Assembly (NCBI RefSeq): GCF_013035315.1
Contig: NZ_WQHP01000006.1
Location: 1-64,000, forward strand
Direction: 5' to 3'
From: Ruegeria arenilitoris
GTDB lineage: Bacteria > Pseudomonadota > Alphaproteobacteria > Rhodobacterales > Rhodobacteraceae
Length of the DNA: 64,000 nucleotides
Made by a program: the position numbers and the translations under genes. The first letter of the stretch is position 1; every line of letters starts with the position of its first letter. Below are positions 1 through 8,374 of this stretch, in pieces. The notes beneath the pieces are model-generated. The model saw nothing but the letters and a program-made list of their open reading frames with translations. It searched no databases and was not told where the DNA came from.

Positions 1-30
1 GCCGGCGTTGTGTCGAAAATCATCGAGTAA
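1..30 (+). CDS. tuf: EF-Tu, C-terminal end (partial)
   Basis: The first 30 bases read in frame as AGVVSKIIE followed by TAA, which is the usual carboxy terminus of bacterial elongation factor Tu. EF-Tu delivers aminoacyl-tRNA to the ribosome as a GTP complex. Everything upstream is outside the window. A strong terminator follows at 54-82, and tuf directly before rpsJ is the ancestral order of the str-S10 region, which fits the genes downstream. The call rests on only nine residues plus context. Confidence 0.8.
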   Translation, partial: AGVVSKIIE

Positions 31-53
31 TTCGCACCCGCGAATACCGACAG

Positions 54-82
54 AAAGGGCGCCCAAATGGGCGCCCTTTTTT
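54..82 (+). terminator. Intrinsic terminator after tuf
   Basis: An 11-12 bp GC-rich stem (AAAGGGCGCCC pairing with GGGCGCCCTTT around a short AAAT loop) runs straight into six T residues. It lies 24 bases after the tuf stop codon and probably separates the tuf transcript from what follows. A decayed look-alike is present at 160-184. Confidence 0.85.
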
Positions 83-159
83 GTTTGCCCTCTCCCAGAC
101 CATAGTGAAACGCGAGCAGGTGCGTTCTGCGGTCGGCAACATACCGGTGCAAACTTCCC

Positions 160-184
160 GAAAGGGCGCCCAAGGGGCCGTTTT
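160..184 (+). repeat. Decayed copy of the tuf terminator
   Basis: GAAAGGGCGCCCAA at 160-173 repeats the left arm of the terminator at 54-82 and is followed by GGGGCCGTTTT. The right arm is damaged, so no good hairpin can form. The repeat sits between the real terminator and the FkbM gene and looks like a second trace of duplication at this junction. The match is short, so chance similarity is possible. Confidence 0.4.
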
Positions 185-301
185 GTAGCTTGGCTGGCGC
201 CACGGCTGCGGTGAGTTTTACGAGTTGTAGAATGTCCAAAGAAGTGCTCAAAAAGGTCTGTGTCGATCCACTTTGACGCAAGCGTTCAGGGAGTTCTTTA
301 A

Positions 302-1045
302 ATGGACGAAATCGTACAAAGGCTGTCCAGACGTTTGAAACGCCGCGGCTATGAGGTTCTGCCGAACAAAGAGACGGGCGAATACATCCGCAGTCTCGGT
401 TTTGACGTCCAAACCGTCATTGATGTTGGGGTCGCCGGTGGAACCGCGCATCTTTATGATGCATTCCCCGACGCCAAATTCGTTTTGATCGAGCCGATTG
501 CTGAATACGAAACAAAGCTTCGAAGAAACTGGTCGGACAAAATCAATTTCGACTTTCATGCCTGCGGTGTTGGGGCGGAAAGCGGGCAGACAACGCTGCG
601 TATTCCAACAGTTGGCACTCGGTCGATGGGGACACGCGCGACCATGCTGGAATTCGAAGAATCCGCCACGGTACAGATGTCAAAAATCGAAGAACGACAG
701 GTGTCGGTGAGGACTCTTGACGAGGTTGCGTCTACTTATGAAGGGCCATTCGGCCTGAAAATTGACACAGAGGGTTTCGAGATCGAAGTCATCCGGGGCG
801 CATCAGAGTTGTTGCAAAACTGCGCCTTCGTTTTGGCCGAGGTTTCAACGCGCCGCCGTTACCAGGGCGGCTACAAGTTCAGCGATTTCGTCTCGATTAT
901 GGCTGAACATGGGTTCGAGCTGCATGAGTTCATCAGGCCTCCGTCACCGCAAGCAACCGACTGCGACGCGATTTTTGCGCCATTTGACAGTGCTTTGTTC
1001 GACTATCGGGATCTGAAGCTATCGCGCATGGCAAAGAAAGGGTGA
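302..1045 (+). CDS. FkbM-family methyltransferase
   Basis: A 247-residue protein with the layout of FkbM-type SAM-dependent methyltransferases. A Rossmann motif I reads VIDVGVAGGT at about residues 39-48, an acidic strand follows (VLIEPI), and the family signature LKIDTEGFEIEVIRG is near residues 155-170. FkbM proteins O-methylate sugars, polyketides or other small hydroxyl substrates; the substrate here cannot be read from sequence. No signal peptide is visible, so it is probably cytoplasmic. The start is supported by AGGGAG at 288-293. The gene sits between tuf and rpsJ, where a ribosomal operon would normally continue, and is flanked by two tuf 3' ends (1-30 and 1051-1086). This points to insertion by recombination. 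Confidence 0.8.
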   Translation: MDEIVQRLSRRLKRRGYEVLPNKETGEYIRSLGFDVQTVIDVGVAGGTAHLYDAFPDAKFVLIEPIAEYETKLRRNWSDKINFDFHACGVGAESGQTTLRIPTVGTRSMGTRATMLEFEESATVQMSKIEERQVSVRTLDEVASTYEGPFGLKIDTEGFEIEVIRGASELLQNCAFVLAEVSTRRRYQGGYKFSDFVSIMAEHGFELHEFIRPPSPQATDCDAIFAPFDSALFDYRDLKLSRMAKKG

Positions 1046-1050
1046 AAATC

Positions 1051-1086
1051 GTAGGTCGCCGCGTTGTGCCGAAAATCATCGATTAA
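1051..1086 (+). pseudogene. Remnant of a second tuf 3' end
   Basis: Read in frame, this segment gives VGRRVVPKIID plus TAA, against VGAGVVSKIIE plus TAA expected at the end of EF-Tu. The last 30 bases match the true tuf end at 1-30 at 25 positions. The remnant begins only five bases after the FkbM stop codon and has no start of its own. It is best explained as the scar of a duplication or homologous-recombination event that placed the FkbM gene between tuf and rpsJ. The differences (RR for AG, P for S, D for E) suggest either decay without selection or a foreign tuf donor. Confidence 0.7.
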
Positions 1087-1228
1087 GTCGGTTCTGCCGG
1101 CCGGTGGGTGAAAATGGCTCCGCCGGACAAGTTAGAGCCCACACCATAGAGGTAAGAAAGAACATCGCATATCAGGCGGTCTGTTTTGTCTTCGACACGA
1201 TCGTTGATTTGCTGAGAGGAGCAGGCCT

Positions 1229-2065
1229 TCAGGCAGCCACGGCGGCCCCCAATGGAACGCCCTCTATCGTGACTCTGTGCATCAATCGACGAAAGCCATG
1301 GTAGTCGTTGATAGCTTTGTGCCAGGTTGCCCGGTTGTCCCATATGGTAATGTCTCCGGCGCTCCACCGTATACGGCATTGAAATTCAGGTTGTTTGCAA
1401 TGCTCATATATCATGGCCAGAATCGCCAGAGACTCATCTGGGTTTAAGCCTTGGATATGGGTGGTAAAAACAGGATTAACATATAATCCCCGACGACCAC
1501 TAATCGGATGAGTGATGACCACGGGATGCGTTGCATCCTGCGTCGCAGCGTTAGCATTTCCGAGCCGCCCGCTTGTTGCTGCTTCGGAATCGCGAATAGA
1601 GGATCCGAATACATGGCGAGACGAGTGGACGGCTGACAGGCCATCAACGAACTTGCGCATAGAAGGTGAAAGAGCTTCGTATGCCGCCGCCATGGAAACA
1701 AACAAGGTGTCTCCGCCGAACGGAGGGACTTCCAATGCGCGCAAGATCGAACCCATAGCCGGAACTTCGTCATATGAGTGATCCGTGTGCCACCCTTCGC
1801 CGACGGCTTCCGTTTGATCCTTTTCTTTGAGCACGGTGGCAATCTCGGGATAGCCCACAACGGGTTTAAAGAACCGGTTTACGTTAATCTGGCCAAAGCG
1901 CCGCGCAAAAGCCAAGTGATCGCCCGGCGTGCATTGCTGGTCTCGTATGACAACAACGGAGTGCGCTGCGAAGGCGTCGAAGATTTGCTGAAAATCGTCG
2001 GGGTCGGTTACACGCGCGCCTACAATCTCGGCGCCGATAGTTCCAGTCAACGGGATAACTTTCAC
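1229..2065 (-). CDS. TauD/TfdA-family Fe(II)/2-oxoglutarate dioxygenase
   Basis: A 278-residue protein of the taurine dioxygenase family, about the usual length. The iron-binding HxD is in WHTDHSY near residue 92, the distal histidine in ATWHKAIND near residue 250, and the 2-oxoglutarate-binding arginine in RRLMHRVTIEG. Family members hydroxylate taurine, alkyl sulfates, phenoxyacetates or related small acids, releasing succinate and CO2; the substrate is not predictable here. Translation starts at GTG (2063-2065), preceded on the minus strand by a strong GGAGG about six bases away. It is the only minus-strand gene inside the tuf-to-rplQ stretch, so it is not part of the ribosomal operon and was probably inserted. 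Confidence 0.85.
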   Translation of the reverse strand: MKVIPLTGTIGAEIVGARVTDPDDFQQIFDAFAAHSVVVIRDQQCTPGDHLAFARRFGQINVNRFFKPVVGYPEIATVLKEKDQTEAVGEGWHTDHSYDEVPAMGSILRALEVPPFGGDTLFVSMAAAYEALSPSMRKFVDGLSAVHSSRHVFGSSIRDSEAATSGRLGNANAATQDATHPVVITHPISGRRGLYVNPVFTTHIQGLNPDESLAILAMIYEHCKQPEFQCRIRWSAGDITIWDNRATWHKAINDYHGFRRLMHRVTIEGVPLGAAVAA

Positions 2066-2264
2066 CTATTCCTCCTCCCAGTATTGGCCACCAAGTTTCG
2101 GGTACTCCACTTGAGCTTACCTCATAAGGCTTGCTACACGACATGGTGCCGTATGGTTAGTGAATTGGCTAAGCTTAGCATGCCGTGTACCAGCTGCATT
2201 CAATTTTACTCTTGCCAAAATACTCGAGCGCCTTTAGTACGCGCGAGTTCTCAATAAGAACATC

Positions 2265-2335
2265 AAGGCGGGGTGATTCCCGCCTTTTGGGTTCGAAGAG
2301 GGTTGGCGATGCGCGTCTGTCCTCCTCTCAACCTC
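2265..2335 (+). promoter_or_regulatory. Structured leader of the S10 operon
   Basis: Two hairpins can be drawn upstream of rpsJ. AAGGCGGG (2265-2272) pairs with CCCGCCTT (2279-2286) around a six-base loop and is followed by TT, so it resembles a weak terminator or attenuator. A second helix pairs GGTTG (2301-2305) with CAACC (2329-2333). Both lie in the roughly 290-base space between the divergent dioxygenase gene and rpsJ, where the operon promoter must be. In other bacteria S10 leaders mediate feedback by L4; whether that occurs here is not shown by the sequence. Confidence 0.4.
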
Positions 2336-2358
2336 AACGCCTAAAAAAGGCTGTTAAT

Positions 2359-2673
2359 ATGCAAAGCCAAAACATCCGTATTCGGCTGAAGGCATTTGAC
2401 TATCGCGTTCTGGATGCCAGCACGCAAGAGATCGTCAACACTGCCAAGCGGACCGGCGCGAACGTGCGCGGCCCGATCCCGCTGCCGAACAAAATTGAGA
2501 AGTTCACGGTTCTCCGTGGCCCTCACGTTGACAAGAAATCCCGCGACCAGTTCGAGATCCGTACGCACAAGCGTCTGCTCGACATCGTTGATCCGACCCC
2601 CCAGACCGTTGACGCGCTGATGAAGCTCGACCTCGCTGCTGGTGTGGACGTCGAGATCAAGCTGCAGTCGTAA
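2359..2673 (+). CDS. rpsJ: 30S ribosomal protein S10
   Basis: A 104-residue protein beginning [19 protein letters not shown], the classic S10 start, and containing the conserved [13 protein letters not shown] loop. It binds 16S rRNA in the small-subunit head and in many bacteria also partners NusB in antitermination. An in-frame extension upstream exists, but the ATG at 2359 matches the family amino terminus. It is the first gene of the rpsJ-rplC-rplD-rplW block. Confidence 0.97.
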   Translation: MQSQNIRIRLKAFDYRVLDASTQEIVNTAKRTGANVRGPIPLPNKIEKFTVLRGPHVDKKSRDQFEIRTHKRLLDIVDPTPQTVDALMKLDLAAGVDVEIKLQS

Positions 2674-2691
2674 GATCGGAGGGTATAGATT

Positions 2692-3417
2692 ATGCGCTCT
2701 GGTATTATCGCAAAAAAAGTTGGCATGACCCGCCTGTTCATGGAAGACGGCAAGCAGATCCCTGTGACCGTTCTTCACCTGGACAACCTGCAGGTTGTTG
2801 CACAGCGTACCGCTGACAAAGACGGCTACACCGCCGTTCAGCTAGGCGCCGGTGCTGCCAAGGCAAAACGCACCTCGAAAGCCATGCGCGGCCACTACGC
2901 CGCTGCAAAGGTTGAGCCCAAGCGTAAGCTGGCCGAGTTCCGCGTCTCCGAAGATGGCCTGATTGATGTGGGCGCCGAGATTTCGGCAGAACACTTCCTG
3001 GAAGGTCAGAAAGTTGACGTTTCGGGCACCTCGATCGGTAAAGGCTTTGCCGGTGCGATGAAGCGCCACAACTTCGGTGGTCTGCGCGCTTCGCACGGTG
3101 TTTCGATCAGCCACCGTTCGCACGGTTCGACCGGTCAGTGTCAGGACCCGGGCAAGGTTTTCAAAGGCAAGAAGATGGCCGGTCACATGGGTGCTGCCCG
3201 TGTCACCACCCAGAACCTGGAAGTCGTCAAAACCGACGCCGACCGGAACCTGGTCTTCATCAAAGGCGCCGTTCCCGGACCGAAATCGGGCTGGGTCACC
3301 GTCAAGGACGCCGTCAAGAAGAAAGCACCGGAAGGCCTGCCTTTCCCGGCTGCTGTGAAATCGGCTGCAACCGAAGCACCTGCGGAAGAAGCTGCCGCGG
3401 AAGGTGGTGAAGCATGA
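2692..3417 (+). CDS. rplC: 50S ribosomal protein L3
   Basis: A 241-residue protein starting [16 protein letters not shown] with the L3 signature around [20 protein letters not shown], which holds the glutamine methylated by PrmB in other bacteria. It reaches the peptidyl-transferase centre and is an early 50S assembly protein. An Ala/Glu-rich tail of about 25 residues extends the usual carboxy terminus, as is common in alphaproteobacteria. GGAGG precedes the start. Its stop overlaps the rplD start in ATGA, indicating translational coupling. Confidence 0.97.
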   Translation: MRSGIIAKKVGMTRLFMEDGKQIPVTVLHLDNLQVVAQRTADKDGYTAVQLGAGAAKAKRTSKAMRGHYAAAKVEPKRKLAEFRVSEDGLIDVGAEISAEHFLEGQKVDVSGTSIGKGFAGAMKRHNFGGLRASHGVSISHRSHGSTGQCQDPGKVFKGKKMAGHMGAARVTTQNLEVVKTDADRNLVFIKGAVPGPKSGWVTVKDAVKKKAPEGLPFPAAVKSAATEAPAEEAAAEGGEA

Positions 3418-4031
3418 AACTTGATGTAATCAAACTGGACGGCGGCAAAGCCGGCGACATCGAGCTGAACGCCGACCTGTTCGGTCTCGAGCCGCGTGCG
3501 GACATCCTGCACCGTGTGGTCCGTTGGCAGCGCAACAACGCGCAGGCTGGCACCCACAAGGTCAAGACCCGCTCGGAAACCAGCTACTCGACCAAGAAGA
3601 TCTATCGCCAGAAGGGCACTGGTGGCGCACGCCATGGTGACCGTAATGCGCCGATCTTCCGTAAGGGTGGTATCTACAAGGGCCCGACCCCTCGTTCGCA
3701 CGGCCACGACCTGCCGAAGAAGTTCCGCAAGCTTGGCCTGCGCCACGCTCTGTCGGCCAAAGCCAAAGCAGGTGAACTGGTTGTGATCGAGAACGCCGAA
3801 GCCGAAGGCAAGACCGCCGCTCTGGCCAAACAGGTTGCAAACCTGGGCTGGAAACGTGCTCTGGTCATCGACGGCGCGACCGTGAACGAAGGTTTCCTGA
3901 AGGCGTCGCGCAACATCGAAGGTCTGGATATCCTGCCGTCGATGGGTGCAAACGTTTATGACATCCTCAAGCGTGACACCCTGGTGCTCACCAAAGCGGC
4001 TGTCGAAGCACTGGAGGCTCGTCTGAAATGA
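3414..4031 (+). CDS. rplD: 50S ribosomal protein L4
   Basis: A 205-residue protein with the L4 extended loop ([20 protein letters not shown] and [15 protein letters not shown]) that lines the nascent-peptide exit tunnel. It starts on the ATGA overlap with rplC and ends on an ATGA overlap with rplW, so the three genes are tightly coupled. L4 is the autogenous regulator of the S10 operon in enterobacteria; a similar role here would be inference. Confidence 0.97.
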   Translation: MKLDVIKLDGGKAGDIELNADLFGLEPRADILHRVVRWQRNNAQAGTHKVKTRSETSYSTKKIYRQKGTGGARHGDRNAPIFRKGGIYKGPTPRSHGHDLPKKFRKLGLRHALSAKAKAGELVVIENAEAEGKTAALAKQVANLGWKRALVIDGATVNEGFLKASRNIEGLDILPSMGANVYDILKRDTLVLTKAAVEALEARLK

Positions 4032-4324
4032 GCGCGAAGGCAGAACACTACGACGTGATCCGCAAGCCGATCATCACTGAAAAGTCGACCATGGCGTCCG
4101 AAAACGGCGCGGTTGTCTTTGAAGTGGCGATCGACAGCAACAAGCCGCAGATCAAAGAGGCCGTCGAGGCACTGTTTGGTGTGAAGGTCAAAGCGGTGAA
4201 CACCACCGTGACCAAAGGCAAGGTCAAGAGGTTCCGCGGCCAGCTGGGTCGTCGGAAAGACGTCAAAAAAGCATATGTGACCCTGGAAGAGGGTAACACC
4301 ATCGACGTGAGCACCGGTCTCTGA
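4028..4324 (+). CDS. rplW: 50S ribosomal protein L23
   Basis: A 98-residue protein beginning [20 protein letters not shown], with the KPIITEKS motif typical of L23. L23 surrounds the exit tunnel and docks trigger factor and SRP. It overlaps rplD by four bases. Unlike the usual order, rplB does not follow directly: a terminator lies at 4351-4378 and about 4 kb of unrelated genes intervene. Confidence 0.97.
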   Translation: MSAKAEHYDVIRKPIITEKSTMASENGAVVFEVAIDSNKPQIKEAVEALFGVKVKAVNTTVTKGKVKRFRGQLGRRKDVKKAYVTLEEGNTIDVSTGL

Positions 4325-4350
4325 TCGGACCCGTCTGTGGCAAGACACAA

Positions 4351-4378
4351 AGGCCTCCGCGGAAGCGGGGGCTTTTTT
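4351..4378 (+). terminator. Terminator after rplW
   Basis: AGGCCTCCGC pairs with GCGGGGGCTT (one G-U pair in the core) around a GGAA tetraloop and is followed by six T. It ends the first ribosomal block and closely resembles the terminator after rpmD at 17053-17081. Confidence 0.85.
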
Positions 4379-4475
4379 CGTTTCGGCACTGGGTCAGATA
4401 TGGCCCTAAAAATGACTCTCCCGGGAACATGTGATATTCTGAGATATGAATTTTTGTACCAAGGGGGAGTACAAG

Positions 4476-6392
4476 ATGTTCGTTTCATCAAAAACTCAGA
4501 ACTTGATTTGGTCATTTGCAGTATCGACAACCGCCATGATCTCGGGCGCGCACGCGTTTGAAGGAGTTGTCGCGCCAGAGGCCGTTGGCCTCGAAGAATC
4601 CTATTCGCCATTTGTCGGTCGCTCGTACCCGGATACTGTTTTGTTCGGTGATTTGCACTTTCATACGGAAATCTCATTCGATGCCGGTCTGATCGGCACG
4701 TCGCTTACGATCCATGATGCTTTTAGAATTGCCCGCGGCGAAAAAGTTATGTCGAACACAGGGCAGCCTGTACAATTGATCCGCCCGCTGGATTTCCTCG
4801 CGATTACTGAACATGCCGAGATGCTGGGGCTAGCCACGGCGATCCGCACTTCGAATCCTCGGCTGTTACAGGATGAGTGGGGCAAGCGCATCCATGATCA
4901 GTTCCGGGAAGGGCAGGACGCCCGAATGGCCGCCTTTGCGGAAATCATCGACCTTGGCACTGTTCAGGGGCGTGACCCAACTGCGGGTCTAGGTTTGGAC
5001 GGCGATCTATGGCTCGAGATTGTTGAAACCGTGGATCAGTACAACGTCCCCGGTCAATTCACGGCGCTTACCGGCTTTGAATGGACCTTCACCCCCAGGG
5101 GCGACAATCTCCATCGTGTGATCCTGTTTGCGGATGGGGCTGACAAGACCAGCCGGACAAAACCCCTTTCCTTCTTCGAGGCTCCGGACCCCCAGATGCT
5201 GTGGGAATACCTTGAAGCTTATGAGGAGCGCACGGGCGGGCAGGCAATTGCCGTGCCGCATAATGCGAACATGTCCAACGGGCTGATGTTCAGCAAGAAC
5301 AAGTTCGATGGCTCACCAATGGATGCAGATTATGCCGCGAAGAGAATTCGCTGGGAGCCGATGCACGAGATGACGCAGATCAAAGGGGATGAGGAAACCC
5401 ACCCCATGTTGTCCCCCGACGACGAGTTCGCCGATTTCGAAAGTTGGGACGTGGCTAACCTGTCCGGCACAGTGGCCAAGACACCCGAGATGTTGCGCTA
5501 TGAATATGCGAGGTCCGCGTTGAAGGTCGGGCTGGAGCTGGGCCGTGAGATCGGCGTCAATCCCTATAAGTTCGGCCTCTATGGCACCACCGATGCCCAC
5601 ACGGCCATTCCGACCACGCGTGAGGACAACTATTTCGGCAAGTATCAGCACACCGAACCCTCGGCCAATCGGCACAATATCGATGTGATCCCGGCTGAGG
5701 ATCCCGCCTTGCGGATTGTCACAGCGCAGGAATCCGCAGCTGGTCTGACAGCCGTCTGGGCCCGCGAAAACACCCGCGCCGAGGTTTTTGGCGCGATCAC
5801 CCGCAAAGAGGCCTATGCCACAACCGGCAGCCGCATTCGCGTGCGTGTATTCGGCGGGTGGGGGTTTGAAGAGGCTGATTTGCACGCAGCGGATTTCGTA
5901 TCCAACGGGTATCAGAATGGCGTTCCGATGGGGGGTGATCTGATGAACATCCCCGAAGGTGGAACACCTCGGTTCCTGATCCGGGCTCTGCGCGATCCGG
6001 ACGGAGCTAATCTTGACCGGGTGCAGATTATCAAGGGCTGGCTGGATGCCGAAGGTCAGACGCATGAGCGGATCTATGACCTCGCCGTATCTGGAGATAG
6101 GCAGATCGGCGAAGACGGTCGCGCGCGTGAACCCGTTGGGAATACGGTTGATATCGAGTCCGCCACCTACACCAATTCGATTGGTTCCCCGGCCTTGTCG
6201 GCCTATTGGCAGGATCCGGAATTCGACGAAGGGCAGGATGCGTTCTATTATATTCGGGTGATAGAGATACCAAAGCCCAGATGGACGACTTACGACGCGG
6301 CTTTCTACGGGGTCCCTCTGCCCGAGGCCGTACCGCCAACCGTTCAGGACCGGGCCTATACCTCTCCGATATGGTACACGAGCGGGAACTGA
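4476..6392 (+). CDS. Exported DUF3604 (PHP-like) protein
   Basis: A 638-residue protein of the DUF3604 family. An ATG 30 bases upstream is in frame, but 4476 has GGGGGAG at the right distance and leaves a clean signal peptide of about 26 residues ending near SGAHA, so it is probably periplasmic. Metal-ligand-like motifs resemble the PHP phosphoesterase fold: GDLHFHTEIS near residue 55, AITEHAE near 110, VPHNAN near 265 and TTDAHTA near 375. The family's activity is largely uncharacterised, and a metal-dependent hydrolase is the best guess. It follows a terminator and shares its strand with the unknown gene starting one base after its stop. Confidence 0.75.
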   Translation: MFVSSKTQNLIWSFAVSTTAMISGAHAFEGVVAPEAVGLEESYSPFVGRSYPDTVLFGDLHFHTEISFDAGLIGTSLTIHDAFRIARGEKVMSNTGQPVQLIRPLDFLAITEHAEMLGLATAIRTSNPRLLQDEWGKRIHDQFREGQDARMAAFAEIIDLGTVQGRDPTAGLGLDGDLWLEIVETVDQYNVPGQFTALTGFEWTFTPRGDNLHRVILFADGADKTSRTKPLSFFEAPDPQMLWEYLEAYEERTGGQAIAVPHNANMSNGLMFSKNKFDGSPMDADYAAKRIRWEPMHEMTQIKGDEETHPMLSPDDEFADFESWDVANLSGTVAKTPEMLRYEYARSALKVGLELGREIGVNPYKFGLYGTTDAHTAIPTTREDNYFGKYQHTEPSANRHNIDVIPAEDPALRIVTAQESAAGLTAVWARENTRAEVFGAITRKEAYATTGSRIRVRVFGGWGFEEADLHAADFVSNGYQNGVPMGGDLMNIPEGGTPRFLIRALRDPDGANLDRVQIIKGWLDAEGQTHERIYDLAVSGDRQIGEDGRAREPVGNTVDIESATYTNSIGSPALSAYWQDPEFDEGQDAFYYIRVIEIPKPRWTTYDAAFYGVPLPEAVPPTVQDRAYTSPIWYTSGN

Positions 6393-6393
6393 A

Positions 6394-7086
6394 TTGACGG
6401 AACCACATACGGAACGGGCCTCTGAGCCTGTGCACTCCCCAGAGCCGCGGCGCCAATCTCTGGCTTGGCGCATGATGCAACTGTTTGCGGCCAAGCCGGC
6501 GCAACCGACTGCGGTTGGCCCAGAAGCTGAGGCTGCGCGCGCACAGGTTGTCGAGCGGATGCGGGCCTTCAGCGCTGAGCCCTATTTTCAAATCGCCGAT
6601 GAAAAGTTGGGGATGCTTTCGGTTTTCGACGATCTGAAATACGACCGGGCGGATGTGGATATGGTCTCTCCTGCGATGCGTAAGCACGTGGTTGGCAAGC
6701 TTGGCCCGCTTGGATTTCGTCAGACCTCGGGCACGGTGCTAGAGCACGCCGAGGCCGATATGCGCGTGCACATCCCCAAGTTCCACGCCCTCGGCGCCTC
6801 GCCCTTCGACATTGCACGCTATACCGAGAAACGCCCGCAGGATTACTGCCTGCTGACGCCCACACAGGTGGCCTGTCAGTACGTGGACCATTATGAGTTG
6901 GACGACGCAGTGCAGCGGATCGAGGCGTTGATTGCGAAACACCCGATCAATCTGCTCAAACTGGCGGATTATCTGGAAGGCAAACCCAAACACCGCGCCT
7001 TTCGCGAGGTGCTGGGGCATATCAAACTTAAGCAACGGATCGCGGTGGAGTCCGAGCCGCTGTGTCGCAGGCGATCTTTGGGGTGA
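6394..7086 (+). CDS. Uncharacterised protein paired with the DUF3604 gene
   Basis: A 230-residue protein I do not recognise. It starts with TTG one base after the DUF3604 stop codon, so it is probably translated from the same mRNA by reinitiation. The first 50 residues are Pro/Ala/Glu-rich and look disordered. The rest is a mixed soluble domain without signal peptide or membrane span, ending in a basic CRRRSLG. No catalytic motif stands out. The tight junction suggests a shared process with the DUF3604 protein, although one is exported and the other appears cytoplasmic. Confidence 0.6.
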   Translation: MTEPHTERASEPVHSPEPRRQSLAWRMMQLFAAKPAQPTAVGPEAEAARAQVVERMRAFSAEPYFQIADEKLGMLSVFDDLKYDRADVDMVSPAMRKHVVGKLGPLGFRQTSGTVLEHAEADMRVHIPKFHALGASPFDIARYTEKRPQDYCLLTPTQVACQYVDHYELDDAVQRIEALIAKHPINLLKLADYLEGKPKHRAFREVLGHIKLKQRIAVESEPLCRRRSLG

Positions 7087-7262
7087 CTGACCCACTGCGC
7101 CGTTAGCAAGGCGTATGAGTTTTGGCCGCCAGAACACGTTGCCGATGACGCACAACGTTCTCTCTTATAGCCATTGGCGTTGGGGTATGCTGATGGAGTA
7201 GCTTGAGAAATTTACAACTGATGAAGTAGCTTTGCTGTGGGGCAATTCTTCAAAGGTTATAG

Positions 7263-8147
7263 ATGCGTTTCTTTAAGAGTCACCGCGGGGGTATAGCTCT
7301 GATTATGATTGGGGCAGTGGTGGTTTCGCCTACAGGCTCTGTGGTCGCGGCTTTCGATCAATCAAGTCCTTCTGAATTGCTCGTCTTCCGCTGTATTGGC
7401 ATATTTTTATTTTTTTTGTTCCTATTGATCTTCGATAGCGCAAAGCCTTTGTCCAGTGTGATGTTCGGCATCGGAAAGCCTGGGCTTTGCGCAGGCCTTT
7501 CAATTTCGATGGCCCTGGTTTTATCGATGTACTCATTCCAGCACACAACCGTCGCGCGTACGTTGTTGTTTTTCTCGATTGCGCCAATGTTCTCGGCACT
7601 TCTTAGTTGGTTCGTTCTGGGTGAAAGACTGTCTTTGGCCACGTTGCTGGCGCTTGGGTTAGCAATGCTGGGCATATGTTTCGTCGCACTCGGTGGTAAG
7701 GCCGATCTGGCAGGTTCAAAGCCTGGACATTTTTACGGTGATGTTTCTGCTTTATGCGGATCAATTGCATATGCCGTTTTTACGGTATCGCTTCGCGCCG
7801 GAAAAGCCACTGATATGCGTCCGGCGATGTTGTTGGGTGGGGGCCTCGGTATCGTTTGGGGTTTGAGTTTTCTGGCGCTGACGGGGCAGGGTTTTTCGGG
7901 CGACTGGTCTGCAGTTTGGCTCATGATGTTTGTGGGTTTTTGTCTCACTGGAACAACTTTCCTGTTATTCACCCTCGGTTCAAAGTTTGTGCCTGCCGCT
8001 GAATTTGCGATGATTTCGCTTTCCGAAGTGTTTTGGGGATCGCTTTGGGCATGGCTGTTCCTGAGCCAAGGAATTTCCAGTCTGACGGCGATGGGGGCGG
8101 TCGTTTTCTTTGCGGCCGTTTTCATAGACGCCAAATATGCGCGGTAA
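7263..8147 (+). CDS. DMT-superfamily (EamA) transporter
   Basis: A 294-residue hydrophobic protein with about ten predicted membrane segments in two EamA-like halves, the usual size for the drug/metabolite transporter superfamily. The second half includes AGSKPGHFYGDVSALCGSIA, a region often starting the second repeat. Substrates in this family range from amino acids to nucleosides and cannot be assigned. A modest AAGG lies before the start. The gene stands alone with 176 bases upstream and precedes the rplB leader. Confidence 0.8.
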   Translation: MRFFKSHRGGIALIMIGAVVVSPTGSVVAAFDQSSPSELLVFRCIGIFLFFLFLLIFDSAKPLSSVMFGIGKPGLCAGLSISMALVLSMYSFQHTTVARTLLFFSIAPMFSALLSWFVLGERLSLATLLALGLAMLGICFVALGGKADLAGSKPGHFYGDVSALCGSIAYAVFTVSLRAGKATDMRPAMLLGGGLGIVWGLSFLALTGQGFSGDWSAVWLMMFVGFCLTGTTFLLFTLGSKFVPAAEFAMISLSEVFWGSLWAWLFLSQGISSLTAMGAVVFFAAVFIDAKYAR

Positions 8148-8177
8148 CTTGACGTGATAAACCTTGGCTAATGGGAT

Positions 8178-8204
8178 TTGGGAAATCGTATCGCGCCCTA
8201 TAGA
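8178..8204 (+). promoter_or_regulatory. Candidate promoter for the rplB block
   Basis: TTGGGA (8178-8183) and TATAGA (8199-8204) are separated by 15 bases, a little short for sigma-70. They lie about 170 bases before rplB and just before the structured leader. A promoter is expected here because a terminator and three unrelated genes separate rplB from rplW. The boxes are a plausible placement only. Confidence 0.3.
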
Positions 8205-8242
8205 CACCCACCCCCAACCCTGTTACACGCTCCCAATCTTGC

Positions 8243-8321
8243 GGCCTCGGATTCGTTCCGGGGCCTCTGATATTTGTAACCGGGGACCTTCGGGGCCCTA
8301 TACCCTTGGCACCTACGGGGG
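8243..8321 (+). promoter_or_regulatory. Structured leader of rplB
   Basis: GGCCTCGGA (8243-8251) pairs with TTCCGGGGCC (8256-8265 region) to give a nine-pair stem around a five-base loop. Further on, GGCCC near 8294 can pair with GGGCC near 8317. These helices fill the untranslated leader of the rplB-rpsS-rplV-rpsC-rplP block and could serve autogenous control or RNA stability. I see no match to a named riboswitch. Confidence 0.35.
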
Positions 8322-8374
8322 CCTATCACATAGCGGGGAAACTCCCTGCACTTGCTAAACGGAAGACAGAAAGC

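Noticed and set aside
5313..6494. 393-residue minus-strand frame
   Set aside because: Antisense to the DUF3604 gene, no recognisable motif or ribosome-binding site.
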